Shown piece by piece: positions 16,546 through 26,154 of a DNA stretch of 64,000 nucleotides (position 1 is its first letter; the number at the start of each line of letters is the position of its first letter). The notes under the pieces were generated by a model that had not been told where the DNA came from, did not search any database, and saw nothing but the letters and a program-made list of their open reading frames with translations. Made by a program: the position numbers and the translations under genes. Source of the DNA: Verrucomicrobiota bacterium (GTDB taxonomy: Bacteria; Verrucomicrobiota; Verrucomicrobiia; Limisphaerales; JADLHS01); assembly GCA_029573725.1 (NCBI GenBank), contig JAKQDQ010000178.1, positions 655,929 to 719,928 of the forward strand, read 5' to 3'.

Positions 16546-17727
16546 ATGAGATATCGTCGTTTCGGTCGGACCGGGTTGCAGATGCCGGTGATCTCGTGCG
16601 GCGGCATGCGGTATCAATTTCGCTGGCGCGAGGCGCAGTGGGAGGAGATTCCCGCCGCCGGACAGGCCAACCTCGAGGCGTGCGTCCAACGTGCGTGGGA
16701 GTTGGGCATCAATCACTTTGAAACCGCGCGCAGTTACGGCACCTCGGAGCTGCAACTGGGCCGGATTTTGCCGCGTCTGCCGCGCGAGCGGCTGATCGTG
16801 CAGACCAAAATTGCGCCCCAACCTGACGGAAAAAAGTTCCGGCAACTGTTCGAAACGTCGTTGCAACACCTGCGGCTCGAATACGTGGATCTGCTCAGTT
16901 TGCATGGCGTGAACAACCGCGAGTTGCTCGACTGGTCGTTGAAAAAGGGCGGGGCGTTGGAGGTCATGCGTCAACTGCAGCGTGAGGGACGTTGCCGTTT
17001 TGTCGGTTTCAGCACCCACGCGACGCCCGCCCTCATCGGCGCGATGATCCACACCGGGGAATTCGATTACGTGAACCTGCACTGGTATTTCGTCAACGAA
17101 CTGACTTGGTCGTGCCTCCAGGCGGCGCAGGCCCGCGACATGGGAGTGTTCATCATCAGCCCCAATGACAAGGGGGGAAGGCTGTATGATCCTCCCCGGA
17201 AAATGGCGCAATTATGCGCGCCGCTGACGCCGATGGGTTTCAACGATCTGTATTGTCTGGCGCGCCCCGAAGTCCACACGCTGAGTTGCGGAGTCGCGCG
17301 GCCAACGGACTTCGATGAACACGTCGCCGCGCTGGCGCATTACGAGGATGCGGCGGCGGTCATTGCGCCAGTTGAACAGCGCCTGCGCGCGGAGATGCGC
17401 CGGACGTTGGGGGAGGATTGGTGTGCCCGCTGGTTTGAGGGATTGCCGGATTACGAGGAAGTGCCTGGGGGCATCAATGTTGGCGAGATTCTTCGCTGTT
17501 GGACTTATGCCAAGTCCCTGGACCTGGTGGCGTGGGGACGGATGCGGTACAACCTGCTCGGTCAGGGGGATCATTGGCATCCGGGTGCGAATGCCGCCCG
17601 GGCGTCCCAGTTGGACCTCGCGGCGGCCCTCCGGCACAGTCCGTTTGCCGCGCGCATTCCCGGCATCCTGGCGGAAGCGCACCGGTGGCTGTACACCGCT
17701 CCGGCGAAGCGACTCAGTCAAAGTTGA
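16546..17727 (+). CDS. aldo/keto reductase family protein
   Basis: 393 residues from ATG 16546 ([20 protein letters not shown]), the usual N-terminus of this NADPH-dependent oxidoreductase family. It has the TIM-barrel motifs [28 protein letters not shown] and DLLSLHGV, which place the Tyr, Lys and His of the catalytic tetrad. The tetrad Asp is replaced by Glu (FETA instead of the usual FDTA), a variant seen in a subset of the family. The C-terminal part (about 270-393) is longer than a plain barrel, with [21 protein letters not shown] see no intact 4Fe-4S cysteine cluster of the CxxCxxC type found in some relatives. The substrate is unknown. It ends 5 nt from the convergent ompH stop. Confidence 0.8.
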   Translation: MRYRRFGRTGLQMPVISCGGMRYQFRWREAQWEEIPAAGQANLEACVQRAWELGINHFETARSYGTSELQLGRILPRLPRERLIVQTKIAPQPDGKKFRQLFETSLQHLRLEYVDLLSLHGVNNRELLDWSLKKGGALEVMRQLQREGRCRFVGFSTHATPALIGAMIHTGEFDYVNLHWYFVNELTWSCLQAAQARDMGVFIISPNDKGGRLYDPPRKMAQLCAPLTPMGFNDLYCLARPEVHTLSCGVARPTDFDEHVAALAHYEDAAAVIAPVEQRLRAEMRRTLGEDWCARWFEGLPDYEEVPGGINVGEILRCWTYAKSLDLVAWGRMRYNLLGQGDHWHPGANAARASQLDLAAALRHSPFAARIPGILAEAHRWLYTAPAKRLSQS

Positions 17728-17732
17728 CGGCC

Positions 17733-18329
17733 CTACCGGCCGGCGTCCGCCGGCGCGGTGACATTCAGTTCGTCAATCACCGGTTTGGTGAGATCGAAGT
17801 CCCCCGCATTGAACAGGAAAATTTCCGCCGAGGAAACCGAGCGGGCGGAGCTGTCCAGCACGTAGGAATAGCCGGCGGTGCGCGCCTTGTTGCCGATTAC
17901 AGTTTTGATGTCCTTGATGACATCCTCCATCATGCGGTCGGTTTTCACCTTCAATTCCGCCTCCCGGCTGCTGACAAACTGCTTCAAGGTCTCCTCGCTG
18001 TCGCGGAGTTCCTTCAGCCTGGGTTCAAGCGCCTTTTTGCGCCGGTCCCGTTCTTCATTCGAGACGGCCTGGTCGTTCGCCTCCGCAACGGCCTTCTGGT
18101 AGGCCTGCACCAATTTCCGATGTGCTTCCTGCATCGAATCAATTTCCTTCTTGGTGTCGTTCTTGCTTTCCGCCAGCGCCAGCTTGGCCTGTTTGGTTTT
18201 CCAATAATTGTCAAAGACCTCGACCAGATTCACGGTGGCCATCCGGCCTTGCGCCACCACGGCGTGCGCGCCGAGCAGGCTCAGAACACCCGTCACTAGG
18301 ACAATTCGCAACAGTCGATTCATCCGCAT
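17733..18329 (-). CDS. ompH: OmpH/Skp-family periplasmic chaperone
   Basis: 198 residues from ATG 18329 (18323 is also possible). A signal peptide (LLRIVLVTGVLSLLGAHAVV, then AQ) precedes MATVNLVEVFDNYWKTKQAK, the conserved opening of OmpH/Skp proteins. A long charged helical region follows, predicted coiled coil (about residues 55-140: EIDSMQEAHRKLVQAYQKAV and onwards). It ends with the small C-terminal beta part (AGYSYVLDSSARSVS). Skp forms a trimeric jellyfish that carries unfolded outer-membrane proteins to the Bam complex. The gene is the last of a run with bamA, separated from it by the SBBP gene. The C-terminal extension after the Skp core is short. Confidence 0.85.
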   Translation of the reverse strand: MRMNRLLRIVLVTGVLSLLGAHAVVAQGRMATVNLVEVFDNYWKTKQAKLALAESKNDTKKEIDSMQEAHRKLVQAYQKAVAEANDQAVSNEERDRRKKALEPRLKELRDSEETLKQFVSSREAELKVKTDRMMEDVIKDIKTVIGNKARTAGYSYVLDSSARSVSSAEIFLFNAGDFDLTKPVIDELNVTAPADAGR

Positions 18330-18421
18330 AGGGAAGCAGAATCGCGCCAATCCGCCAATCTCTTTTCGTCCAGCCATGGGAGTAGTGACAGTGTTCCGCC
18401 GGATTACGTTCAGAATTGCCT

Positions 18422-20833
18422 TCAGCGTCGCAGCCGGAAGAATTGCGCCGGATTGGTGGCCGGCACGCTCAGCTGGCTCTGGAAGTTGGTCCATGTGGCA
18501 GAGATGCCCAGGTCCAGCCAGCTGTTCCCGTTGGTCAGACTGGTGGTGGTTTGCACCGTCAGTTCGGGAAACAAACCGCTCCAAAAAAGCAGCAGATTGG
18601 TCTGGACCAGATTCGCGCCCAACACCGGCAGCTCTTCCGCCAGCATCTTGACGATGAAGCCGTTTTTATTGCCGCCGCCGCTGGTTTCGCCGCAATAGTA
18701 CACGTTTCCCGCGCTGTCCGCTGCCGCGCCGTACGCCCGATCATCGCCCAGGCTGCCGATGTACCCCGAATAGATGAATCCGGTGCCCGTCGCGTCCAGC
18801 TGCGCGATAAACGCGTCCACTCCGCCGACGTTGCGACCATCAATATCCGCCGCCACGGTTTGATTGGTGGGAAAATCGGTGGAGGCGGTTTCTCCGGCCA
18901 CTGCGGCCCGGCCGAGGGCATCCACCGCAATACCCCAGGCCGTCTCCGCGTTGCCGCCGCCAAACACCACCGAATAATCCCAGTGGGGAGCGCCCGGCTC
19001 CCATCGGGTCACAAACACGTCTGCCAGACCCGAACCTTTGTCCATGACCGCCGACGGGAAATTGGTGCTGGTGCGGGGAAAGTCCCGCGACCAGGTATGC
19101 CCCACGACGTAAAGTCGGTTGGACGAATCCAGCGCCAGTCCGAAGGCTTCATCATTGCCCCCGCCGCCGAGGTACGTGGCGTGTTCGATTGCGCCGGTAT
19201 TCGCTTCCAACTGGCAGAGGAAGGCGTCTTCCGCGGTGGTCACGGCGTTGGTCACGGCGTTGAGCGCAGTTTGTGGCGCGTTGGTCGGGATCGGGAAATT
19301 GCTTGAAGTGGTGTAGCCCACCACCAGCGGATGGCCGGAGTGGCTCACCGCCACCGCGCGCGCGGAATCATGCCCGCTGCCGCCGAGGTAGCGGGAGTAG
19401 AGCAGATTGGTGCCGCTGGCCGCCAGTTTCACGACAAAGGCGTCCTCGAATCCGCCCGGGGTTGCATTGGTGGAATTGGCCGTGGGGAAGTTGGTGGAGA
19501 GGGTCTGGCCGACCACGTAGATGTTCGTCGCAGCGTCCAACGCGATGCCCAGACCGACGTCATCCGCGTGGCCTCCGAGGAAAGTGGAGAAGAGCAGCTC
19601 GCTGCCTGACGCCGAGAGCTTGGCCACAAAGGCATCCAGAGGCGGTGTGCCAAAGCCGGGCGTAACCCTGCCCCCGATTTCCGGTTGCAGTGCCTGGTGG
19701 ACCGGGAAATTGGTGGAGCCGGTGTACCCCGTCACATAAGCGTTCCCGCCGGCATCCACGGCAATGGCGAACGCCGCCTCGTAGGCGGCCCCGCCGAGGT
19801 AGGTCAGGTAGTTCGTCGTTTGGCACTGGTTGTCCACCTTGGCCACCAGAACGTCGCCGTGTCCAAAAAGCGTGCCGGCCAGGTTGGTTTGTGCCGCGCC
19901 GGCCGTCGCCAGCCCGGGACTGAGGGTCTCGCCTGCGACGTAGATGCTGCCGTGTGCGTCCAGGGCGATCGCCCAGAACACATCGTCGCTTGACCCGCCC
20001 CAGGCGCGGGCATAGCTGAGCACGGGATCAATGATCAACGGTCGGGTGGAATCATACGCGCCGATGGCAAAATGCACCGTGCCATCCGCGGCGATTCGGT
20101 ACCCGCCCGGCACGGGCAGCCGCTCGCCATTTACCTGCTGGTAGATGACCGGTTTGGGCTGGCGCAGTTCTGCTTCGCCCAGGGTGACGATCAACTCGCC
20201 GGTCACCGGGTCGTGCCGCAGTTCGCGGGCGCCGGCAAACACCATGCAGATCAATTCCGGGTCCGCCCCGGGCCGGACCTCGAAATCATATTCCAGCTGA
20301 TTTTGGGTGCCGTAGTGGACGAGGTTGATGCCGGGGTACACGTCCTGCACCCGGACGCGGGCGTAGCAGGGCACGCCGGTGCGCCACCGCGCCGGGTCGC
20401 TGCCGAGAAAGTAATTGGCCCGGTTCGCCGGCGCTCCGTCCCCCGCGATGCCAGCCTGCGGATTGGCGCCGCGCAATTTCACGGCAAGGGTCTCAAACCG
20501 GCGCGTCGGGACCGATGCCGGCCAGGAGCGGGAAGCCTGGCTCTGTTCCCGGGCGGCCGGGACCGGGCGGAACACGGTGACCGTGACCTTTGTCGGGGTC
20601 AACGCCAGGTGGTAATGCGGGCCCCGGGCGACGAAGTTTGCCGTGCCGGGATATTGCCCCAGGTTTTGTTCAAAGGTCATCGGAGAAGGACTGGCGCGAT
20701 GGGCCAGGGCGCCCATGGCAGATGCCGGACCAACGGCTGGCGTGGCCAGCCAGCCGGCCAGGCCAAGGCAAATGACCAGCCGCCGCGCGATCCAGCCTCC
20801 GTTTTCACCCCAGAATTGCAACTGCGTTTTCAT
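18422..20833 (-). CDS. secreted SBBP beta-propeller protein
   Basis: 803 residues. A signal peptide lies at about 15-40 (LVICLGLAGWLATPAVGPAS). Residues about 50-290 form the N-terminal domain that usually precedes SBBP repeats (FEQNLGQYPGTANFVARGPH, ARVRVQDVYPGINLVHYGTQ). From about 290 to 720 there are repeated SBBP units of the type FLGGxxxDxGxxIAxDAxxN followed by YVxGxTxSTNFPT, predicting a beta-propeller. The last 60 residues form a small beta domain ending AQFFRLRR. Its ATG lies 2 nt after the bamA stop, so translation is probably coupled. SBBP proteins are exported; no enzymatic function is known. The position between bamA and ompH is unusual. Confidence 0.8.
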   Translation of the reverse strand: MKTQLQFWGENGGWIARRLVICLGLAGWLATPAVGPASAMGALAHRASPSPMTFEQNLGQYPGTANFVARGPHYHLALTPTKVTVTVFRPVPAAREQSQASRSWPASVPTRRFETLAVKLRGANPQAGIAGDGAPANRANYFLGSDPARWRTGVPCYARVRVQDVYPGINLVHYGTQNQLEYDFEVRPGADPELICMVFAGARELRHDPVTGELIVTLGEAELRQPKPVIYQQVNGERLPVPGGYRIAADGTVHFAIGAYDSTRPLIIDPVLSYARAWGGSSDDVFWAIALDAHGSIYVAGETLSPGLATAGAAQTNLAGTLFGHGDVLVAKVDNQCQTTNYLTYLGGAAYEAAFAIAVDAGGNAYVTGYTGSTNFPVHQALQPEIGGRVTPGFGTPPLDAFVAKLSASGSELLFSTFLGGHADDVGLGIALDAATNIYVVGQTLSTNFPTANSTNATPGGFEDAFVVKLAASGTNLLYSRYLGGSGHDSARAVAVSHSGHPLVVGYTTSSNFPIPTNAPQTALNAVTNAVTTAEDAFLCQLEANTGAIEHATYLGGGGNDEAFGLALDSSNRLYVVGHTWSRDFPRTSTNFPSAVMDKGSGLADVFVTRWEPGAPHWDYSVVFGGGNAETAWGIAVDALGRAAVAGETASTDFPTNQTVAADIDGRNVGGVDAFIAQLDATGTGFIYSGYIGSLGDDRAYGAAADSAGNVYYCGETSGGGNKNGFIVKMLAEELPVLGANLVQTNLLLFWSGLFPELTVQTTTSLTNGNSWLDLGISATWTNFQSQLSVPATNPAQFFRLRR

Positions 20834-20835
20834 GC

Positions 20836-23427
20836 TTAGAAAGGCCGTTGCCAGCCGACTCCGAACTGGATCCGCCCGCGGCCATTGCTGAACTGGTCGT
20901 GATGAATCGGGATGCCGTAGTCGAGGCGCAGCGGGCCGAGTTGAGGAATGTTCAGGCGGATGCCGAATCCCCAGTTGTCGCTGTAGCCACTTGAGTTGAA
21001 GCTGTACGCATTGCCACCCACGCTGCCAATGTCGTAAAAGGCCGCCAGGCGGACGCCTGCGCCGGTTTCCGTGTCGATCAGCGGTATGCTGTATTCCACG
21101 GAGCCGAACCAGTACGAACTGCCGCCGATGGGCTCGTTGAAGTAGCTGCCGGTCTGGGTGTTGAACTCGCGCGGACTGATTGCGCGGTAGCGAAAGCCGC
21201 GCAACGAGTATAAACCGCCCAGGTAATAGCGTTCATAAAACGGCACGCTGTCGCCGCGCAGGCCATCAGTCACGCCGCTCCGCGCGCCCACTTCCAGCAC
21301 ATGCCCCTTGGCCGGCCCGGGAAAGAACCACATGGACTGCAATTCCAGTTTGTAAAAATCCTTTTCGCCGCCCAGCGCGCTGGTGGTGACTTCGGCGCGC
21401 AATTCTGTCCGTTGGCCGCCGTTGGGCAAGCGGATCGCATTGCGCGTGTCATACGCCAGGCTCGCCCCGACGCGCGTCAGGACCGAATAGCCGCCCTCGC
21501 GCACGATGGCGTAGGGGGCATTGTGGCCGTCCTGCACCGGCCACGGCTGGCCCGGCACCGTCACGAGCCGGTCATCGTGAATGCCGTTTTCCAGGAGGAT
21601 CCCGGTGTTTTCGACATTGAAGTAAACCCCGCCGATCAAATCCCCCTTGCCGAAGAGGTCATCCAATAACAGCGGACGCGGCAATGCCTGGCTCAAACTG
21701 AGCCGCAAGCCGCCCCGCACTTCATCGTAGAGGTTGTCGAGGCTCTGGTAATCGGCGCGCCGATAATACAACTCCGTTCCAAACTGCAGCCGCCGGTCCA
21801 GAAACCAGGGTTCAGTCAGCGAGAGCACGTAGTCCTGCCGACGGGTGCCGGCCTGCAATTGCAGACGGAATTTCTGTCCGCCACCGGTGAACAGCGGCGG
21901 ATGGAACAGGTCGAAATTGCCCTGGGTGACTTCGGTAAAGGCGACGAACGAATCGATCGAGCTGAAGCCCGCGCCAAAGGTGAGCTTGCCGGTGCGTTGT
22001 TCCTCCACGCTTACCAGCAGATTCTTGCGGTTGGGGACGTCGGTATCCTCCGGTCGCGCATCCACCTTGCTGAAGTATTCGAGATTTTGCAGGCGTTGCT
22101 GACTGAGCCGGACCCGGGTCATGTCGAACGTTTCGCCTGGGGAGATGGCCAGCTCCCGGCGGATCACCTTGTCCTTGGTTTTTGTGTTGCCCCGGATGGT
22201 GATTTTTTCCACGTAAGATTTCTGACCCTCCTCGATTTGATACTGCAGATCCATCGTGCCGGTTTCGACATTGGGAATGCGCCGGGTCTTCAGGTTGCCG
22301 CCCCGGGCGACATCAATGTGCCCGCGCGCATCGTAGAAATTTTCAATGGCCTGGGCGTCCTGCGCCATGCCTTTGAAGGTGAAGACGTCGCCGGGCTTCA
22401 TTTTGAAGTCCTGATGCAGGGTCACGGCTTCACTCCAATTGCGCAGTTCCGCGGGGTCCTTGGGTGCGGGCCCGGCCTGGAAATCGGTGCTGACGGCGTT
22501 GGTGGGCAGCATCGTCGTCCCGATGAAGGTCACCGCTCCCAGCCGGTATTGGCGCCCCTCGAAAACGTGAAGCCGCAGCGTCATGCTGTTGGTTGCGGTG
22601 TGAACAAACTCGACATTTTGCAGGTCAAAGTCGAGGTAGCCGTGGCCCCGGTAGAACTCCTTCAACAACTCCTTGTCGTCCGCGAATTTTTCATCCCGAA
22701 AAAAACCATTGCGGGTGATCCAGGAAAAGAGCCAGTGCCGGCGCGTGCCCTTGAGGACTTTCCGCAGCTTGGATTGTGAGAACGCCTCGGCGCCAACGAA
22801 TTCCACGTCGCGAATCTTGATTTTCGGGCTCTCCTTGATTTCGAAGGTGGCGGTGCCGCGCCCGGACGCCTCGTCAATGTCCAGCACGTATTTGACCTCG
22901 GTCTGCGGGTAGCCCTTTTTCTGGTACAGCTCCTGGATGGCGCGTGAATCGGTGAACAATTTCCGTTCGTTCAGTGCTTCGCCGATCTTGGAGGTGATTT
23001 TTTTACGGATGGCGGAATCCTTCAGTTTGGCGTTGCCCGCCAGTTTGATGTCCACCAGGCGGGGGTTGGCTTGGACCACGTAGGTGAGGATCATGGTGCC
23101 GTCCGCGGCCTTTTCGCGCGTGACCCGGACGTTGTAAATCAAATCGGTTTTGTAAAGATTGCGGATGTCATCGTCCACCGTGATGGGTCGGTAAGGCTCG
23201 CCGACCCGCGAACGGAGATTGTCCCGGATGATGGCTTCGCTGATGGTGGCCGGTCCGGCGAACCTGATCTCGATGCGCGAAATCTTCGGCAATTCCGCCG
23301 CCTCCTGGGCCGGCACCGGGAGCATCCAGCCGCCGCACACGATCAGGAGGCAAAGCCGCAGCACCGCTCGCACTCGAACGGTCCTATTCCGGCAGATCTT
23401 CGTCGCCAACTCTCGCTGCGCTTTCAA
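20836..23427 (-). CDS. bamA: outer membrane protein assembly factor BamA
   Basis: 863 residues. After a signal peptide (LRLCLLIVCGGWMLPVPAQE) come five POTRA domains (about 48-440; for example PKISRIEIRFAGPATISEAI, then EKITIRGNTKTKDKVIRREL). An Omp85 beta-barrel follows from about 470 to the end, with the conserved YYLGGLYSLRGFRYR motif (the VRGF-type Arg loop) and a C-terminal Phe (QFGVGWQRPF) that acts as the beta-signal. BamA inserts beta-barrel proteins into the outer membrane, so the organism is diderm. The ATG at 23427 lies inside the end of dnaB (44-nt overlap). GTG codons about 15-20 residues later are alternative starts. The gene heads a run bamA > SBBP > ompH. Confidence 0.93.
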   Translation of the reverse strand: MKAQRELATKICRNRTVRVRAVLRLCLLIVCGGWMLPVPAQEAAELPKISRIEIRFAGPATISEAIIRDNLRSRVGEPYRPITVDDDIRNLYKTDLIYNVRVTREKAADGTMILTYVVQANPRLVDIKLAGNAKLKDSAIRKKITSKIGEALNERKLFTDSRAIQELYQKKGYPQTEVKYVLDIDEASGRGTATFEIKESPKIKIRDVEFVGAEAFSQSKLRKVLKGTRRHWLFSWITRNGFFRDEKFADDKELLKEFYRGHGYLDFDLQNVEFVHTATNSMTLRLHVFEGRQYRLGAVTFIGTTMLPTNAVSTDFQAGPAPKDPAELRNWSEAVTLHQDFKMKPGDVFTFKGMAQDAQAIENFYDARGHIDVARGGNLKTRRIPNVETGTMDLQYQIEEGQKSYVEKITIRGNTKTKDKVIRRELAISPGETFDMTRVRLSQQRLQNLEYFSKVDARPEDTDVPNRKNLLVSVEEQRTGKLTFGAGFSSIDSFVAFTEVTQGNFDLFHPPLFTGGGQKFRLQLQAGTRRQDYVLSLTEPWFLDRRLQFGTELYYRRADYQSLDNLYDEVRGGLRLSLSQALPRPLLLDDLFGKGDLIGGVYFNVENTGILLENGIHDDRLVTVPGQPWPVQDGHNAPYAIVREGGYSVLTRVGASLAYDTRNAIRLPNGGQRTELRAEVTTSALGGEKDFYKLELQSMWFFPGPAKGHVLEVGARSGVTDGLRGDSVPFYERYYLGGLYSLRGFRYRAISPREFNTQTGSYFNEPIGGSSYWFGSVEYSIPLIDTETGAGVRLAAFYDIGSVGGNAYSFNSSGYSDNWGFGIRLNIPQLGPLRLDYGIPIHHDQFSNGRGRIQFGVGWQRPF

Positions 23428-24841
23428 ATCGCGTAAACTGTTTCAAAAACGTCAAGGGCACATCGCCGGTCGGTCCGTTGCGCTGTTTGGCGATCAACAG
23501 GTTTATGGCCAGGCCCTCGCCCCCCTCATCCACTCGTGTCACGTCGTCCTCCTCGCTGTTGGGCTTGTAAAGCAGCCCGACGAGGTCCGCGTCCTGCTCG
23601 ATGCTGCCGGATTCGCGCAGATCGGACATGCGGGGCTTTCGGGACTTGTCCTTTTCCACATCCCGATTCAACTGCGCGAGCACAATCACCGGCACGTTCA
23701 ATTCCTTGGCCAGCGCCTTGAGGCCGCTGGAGATTTCGGCGATTTCCTGCTGCCGATTGTCCTGTGCCCGGCGCGAAGTAGAGTTAAGCAACTGCAGATA
23801 ATCAATCACAAAAAGCTTGATCCCATGTTGTTGCCACAGCCGCCGCGCCCGGGTGCGCAGTTGAAAAACCGAGAGTCCCGGTGTGTCGTCAATGTGCAAC
23901 GGGGCCTGGGACATCTCGCCCGCCGACCGGGCGATTCCCGCAAAATCTGACTCGCTCATGAAGCCCTCACGGATGCTCCGCAGGTTCACCCGCGCGTTGG
24001 AGCACAGCATCCGCAGCACCAGGGATTCCGCGGTCATCTCCAGGCTGAAGACGCCGACCGGCAACTTCTGGCTGATGGCGACGTGGGCGGCAATGTTCAT
24101 CGCGAGGCTGGTTTTGCCCATGCTGGGGCGCGCGGCGATCACCACCATTTCGCCGCCATGCAGGCCGTCGGTCATCCGGTCCAGGTCGGGAAAACCCGTT
24201 GCCAGTCCGGTCAACTGACCCTGGCGCTGGAAAAAAACCTCCACGTTGTCAATGGCCTTGCTGACGAGCTGCTGCATGGGCTGGGTGCGGCCGCCGGCGC
24301 GGTTCTGGCCCACCCGCAAAATATCGCGTTCCACCTCGTCCAACAGGGCGTTGAGTTCGCCCTGGTGTTCGTGGATTTTGCCCACCGTCTCAGTGCATAC
24401 TTGGATCAGCTGGCGGAGCAGAAATTTCTCCTCCACGATCTCGGTGTAGTGGCCCAGGTTGGCCGTGGACGGGACGGCGTCCTGCAGGGCGTTGAGATAG
24501 ACAATGCCGCCGATCTGATCCAACGCGCCGCGATCCTTCAGGCGCTGCTGCACGGTGATGAGATCAATCGTCTCACGCCGGTCAAACATGGCCAGCAACG
24601 TTTCGTAAATCGTCTGGTGGCGCAGGTCGTAAAAGACCTTGGCGTTGGCCTGAAGTTTCTCAACGCACAAGGGCAGGCAGGTGTTCGGATCCAGCAGCGC
24701 GCACCCGAGCACCCCCTGCTCGGCCCCGACCGAGTGGGGCGGCAGACGGTCCAATGGAACAACTGCTTTTGGCGCGGGCCGCCGTCGCGTTTTCTTGAAG
24801 TCTTCCGCCGGCAGGGAGGTGTCGGAAACAGTATCAATCAT
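23384..24841 (-). CDS. dnaB: replicative DNA helicase DnaB
   Basis: 485 residues from ATG 24841; an in-frame ATG at 24862 (7 residues longer) is equally possible, and neither has a good Shine-Dalgarno. The N-terminal helicase-loader/primase-interacting domain starts PPHSVGAEQGVLGCALLDPN. The RecA-like domain has Walker A ARPSMGKTS, Walker B LFVIDYLQLL, and the conserved LKALAKELNVPVIVLAQLNR and DLRESGSIEQDADLVG. The hexamer unwinds DNA at the replication fork. No intein is present. The 3' end overlaps the bamA start, which is not a standard gene pairing. Confidence 0.95.
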   Translation of the reverse strand: MIDTVSDTSLPAEDFKKTRRRPAPKAVVPLDRLPPHSVGAEQGVLGCALLDPNTCLPLCVEKLQANAKVFYDLRHQTIYETLLAMFDRRETIDLITVQQRLKDRGALDQIGGIVYLNALQDAVPSTANLGHYTEIVEEKFLLRQLIQVCTETVGKIHEHQGELNALLDEVERDILRVGQNRAGGRTQPMQQLVSKAIDNVEVFFQRQGQLTGLATGFPDLDRMTDGLHGGEMVVIAARPSMGKTSLAMNIAAHVAISQKLPVGVFSLEMTAESLVLRMLCSNARVNLRSIREGFMSESDFAGIARSAGEMSQAPLHIDDTPGLSVFQLRTRARRLWQQHGIKLFVIDYLQLLNSTSRRAQDNRQQEIAEISSGLKALAKELNVPVIVLAQLNRDVEKDKSRKPRMSDLRESGSIEQDADLVGLLYKPNSEEDDVTRVDEGGEGLAINLLIAKQRNGPTGDVPLTFLKQFTRFESAARVGDEDLPE

Positions 24842-24862
24842 GCCGCGGATATGTGACCTCAT

Positions 24863-25118
24863 TCCGCCGGTTCGCGCAAAACTTTCTTTCTCACAAGCTA
24901 TTCCCAGGCGCGGCGGCGCGGCCGCCGTTGCCGGAAACCGCGGTTTTTCGCCGGGCCGTCCCGGTTGGCACAAGCCGGTTTTGGTGTGCGCCGGCATGGG
25001 CCGGTCCGGAGTCACGGGTGGACGGGCGGCGTCGGGGGAAAGGGCGGTAAAAGCCGGGAACGATTTTCCTCCGGGTGGTGGCGCCGGGCATTTCCCGCGC
25101 GTCATCCGACTGCGCGGG
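24863..25118. other. spacer upstream of dnaB
   Basis: No gene. A 7-bp hairpin (25094-25100 with 25112-25118) lies directly after the response-regulator stop codon but has no T-run. A TAGCTT hexamer on the minus strand (24895-24900) could be a -10 for dnaB, but I see no matching -35. Confidence 0.35.
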
Positions 25119-25817
25119 TCAATTGGCGTGCAGCGGAGCCGGCGTTGGGCTTAACGGGCTGGTGAGGAGCGACACCATGCCTTGGGAAATTGCGAATCGT
25201 GTCAGGCCGGCAATGCTGTGAATGTCCAGTTTGCGCATGATGCGTTCCCGGTGGGTTTCCACCGTGCGGACGCCGATGCCCAGCTGCATGGCGATCTCCT
25301 TGTTGCTGAATCCCTCCGCAATGTACAGAAGCACGTCCCGCTCACGGTTGGTCAAACGGGTGAGCGAGGGATCCCGCTTTTCCGCACCTTGCACCACGCG
25401 GTTCAAGGCGATGCGCGCAACGTCGGGGCTGAAATACGGCGCGCCCGCATGGACGGCTTCGATGGCCCGCAACACTTCCTCGGGAGGGGCTTCCTTGAGC
25501 AGGAAACCGCGGACGCCGCTGCGGATGATGCGCATCACGTAGTCCGGCTTGGAATAACCGGAAAACACGAGGACTTTGAGCCCGGGCTGTTCGCGATGCA
25601 ACAAATCCACCGCCATCAAACCACTCATTTCCGGCAGGTCAAGATCCATCAACACCACGTCGGGCTTGAGTTGTTGCGCCAGGGCCAACGCTTCCCGGCC
25701 GTTGCGGCCTTCACCAACAATCTGGATCCGCGGACTGCCCGCCAAGGCCAGGCGGACACCCTGTCGGACCACGGGATGGTCATCCACGATCAGCAGGCGA
25801 ATGTTTGCACTCATCAT
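25119..25817 (-). CDS. NarL/FixJ-type response regulator A
   Basis: 232 residues. The receiver domain (1-120) has the acidic pair in LLIVDDHPVVRQG, the phospho-acceptor Asp in VVLMDLDLPEMSG and the Lys in GFLLKEAPPEE. The C-terminal LuxR-type helix-turn-helix (about 155-215) reads LTNRERDVLLYIAEGFSNKE, then RTVETHRERIMRKL. It should act as a DNA-binding transcription regulator once phosphorylated. No histidine kinase gene is in the window. It starts 3 nt after the stop of a 62-residue membrane protein gene, implying one transcript. Confidence 0.9.
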   Translation of the reverse strand: MMSANIRLLIVDDHPVVRQGVRLALAGSPRIQIVGEGRNGREALALAQQLKPDVVLMDLDLPEMSGLMAVDLLHREQPGLKVLVFSGYSKPDYVMRIIRSGVRGFLLKEAPPEEVLRAIEAVHAGAPYFSPDVARIALNRVVQGAEKRDPSLTRLTNRERDVLLYIAEGFSNKEIAMQLGIGVRTVETHRERIMRKLDIHSIAGLTRFAISQGMVSLLTSPLSPTPAPLHAN

Positions 25818-25820
25818 CGT

Positions 25821-26009
25821 TCAGGAATTCTTCGGGATCCGGGTGGCGGACGGGGACCAGCGCAGGCGGTCCAGGCGGCGCACCCCGTCGCGGCTGACCC
25901 GCAACCGGGAGGCTTTCCGTTGTAATGCCCGCATTCCCCAGATCACCATGATCAGGTACGCCGTCTGGATGAGGACCAGTTTGACCAACCACCAATGGGA
26001 ATCGTGCAT
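25821..26009 (-). CDS. 62-residue single-pass membrane protein
   Basis: The ATG at 26009 has a convincing Shine-Dalgarno (AAGGA, about 10 nt upstream). The protein starts MHDSHWWLVKLVLIQTAYLI, then MVIWGMRALQ, one hydrophobic helix of about 20 residues. A strongly basic tail follows (RKASRLRVSRDGVRRLDRLR), so the C-terminus is predicted to be cytoplasmic. The stop codon lies 3 nt before the response-regulator ATG. I do not recognise the family. A role as a membrane partner of the regulator is inference from position only. Confidence 0.6.
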   Translation of the reverse strand: MHDSHWWLVKLVLIQTAYLIMVIWGMRALQRKASRLRVSRDGVRRLDRLRWSPSATRIPKNS

Positions 26010-26154
26010 GTCAGTTCTTCCTTGCTGCCAATCCGGATGCCGGATTTACGAAGAACCGGTAACTCCGAGGGGAGCGGCGCTCAACAAGGGAAAGCCGGTC
26101 CCGTCTCCACGGATGAAAAGCCCGGCGACCTCCCGGGGCCGCCCCGGGGGCAAG

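Noticed and set aside
25094-25118. Hairpin after response regulator A as an intrinsic terminator
   Set aside because: Only 7 bp with an 11-nt loop and no T-run; kept only as a note in the spacer.
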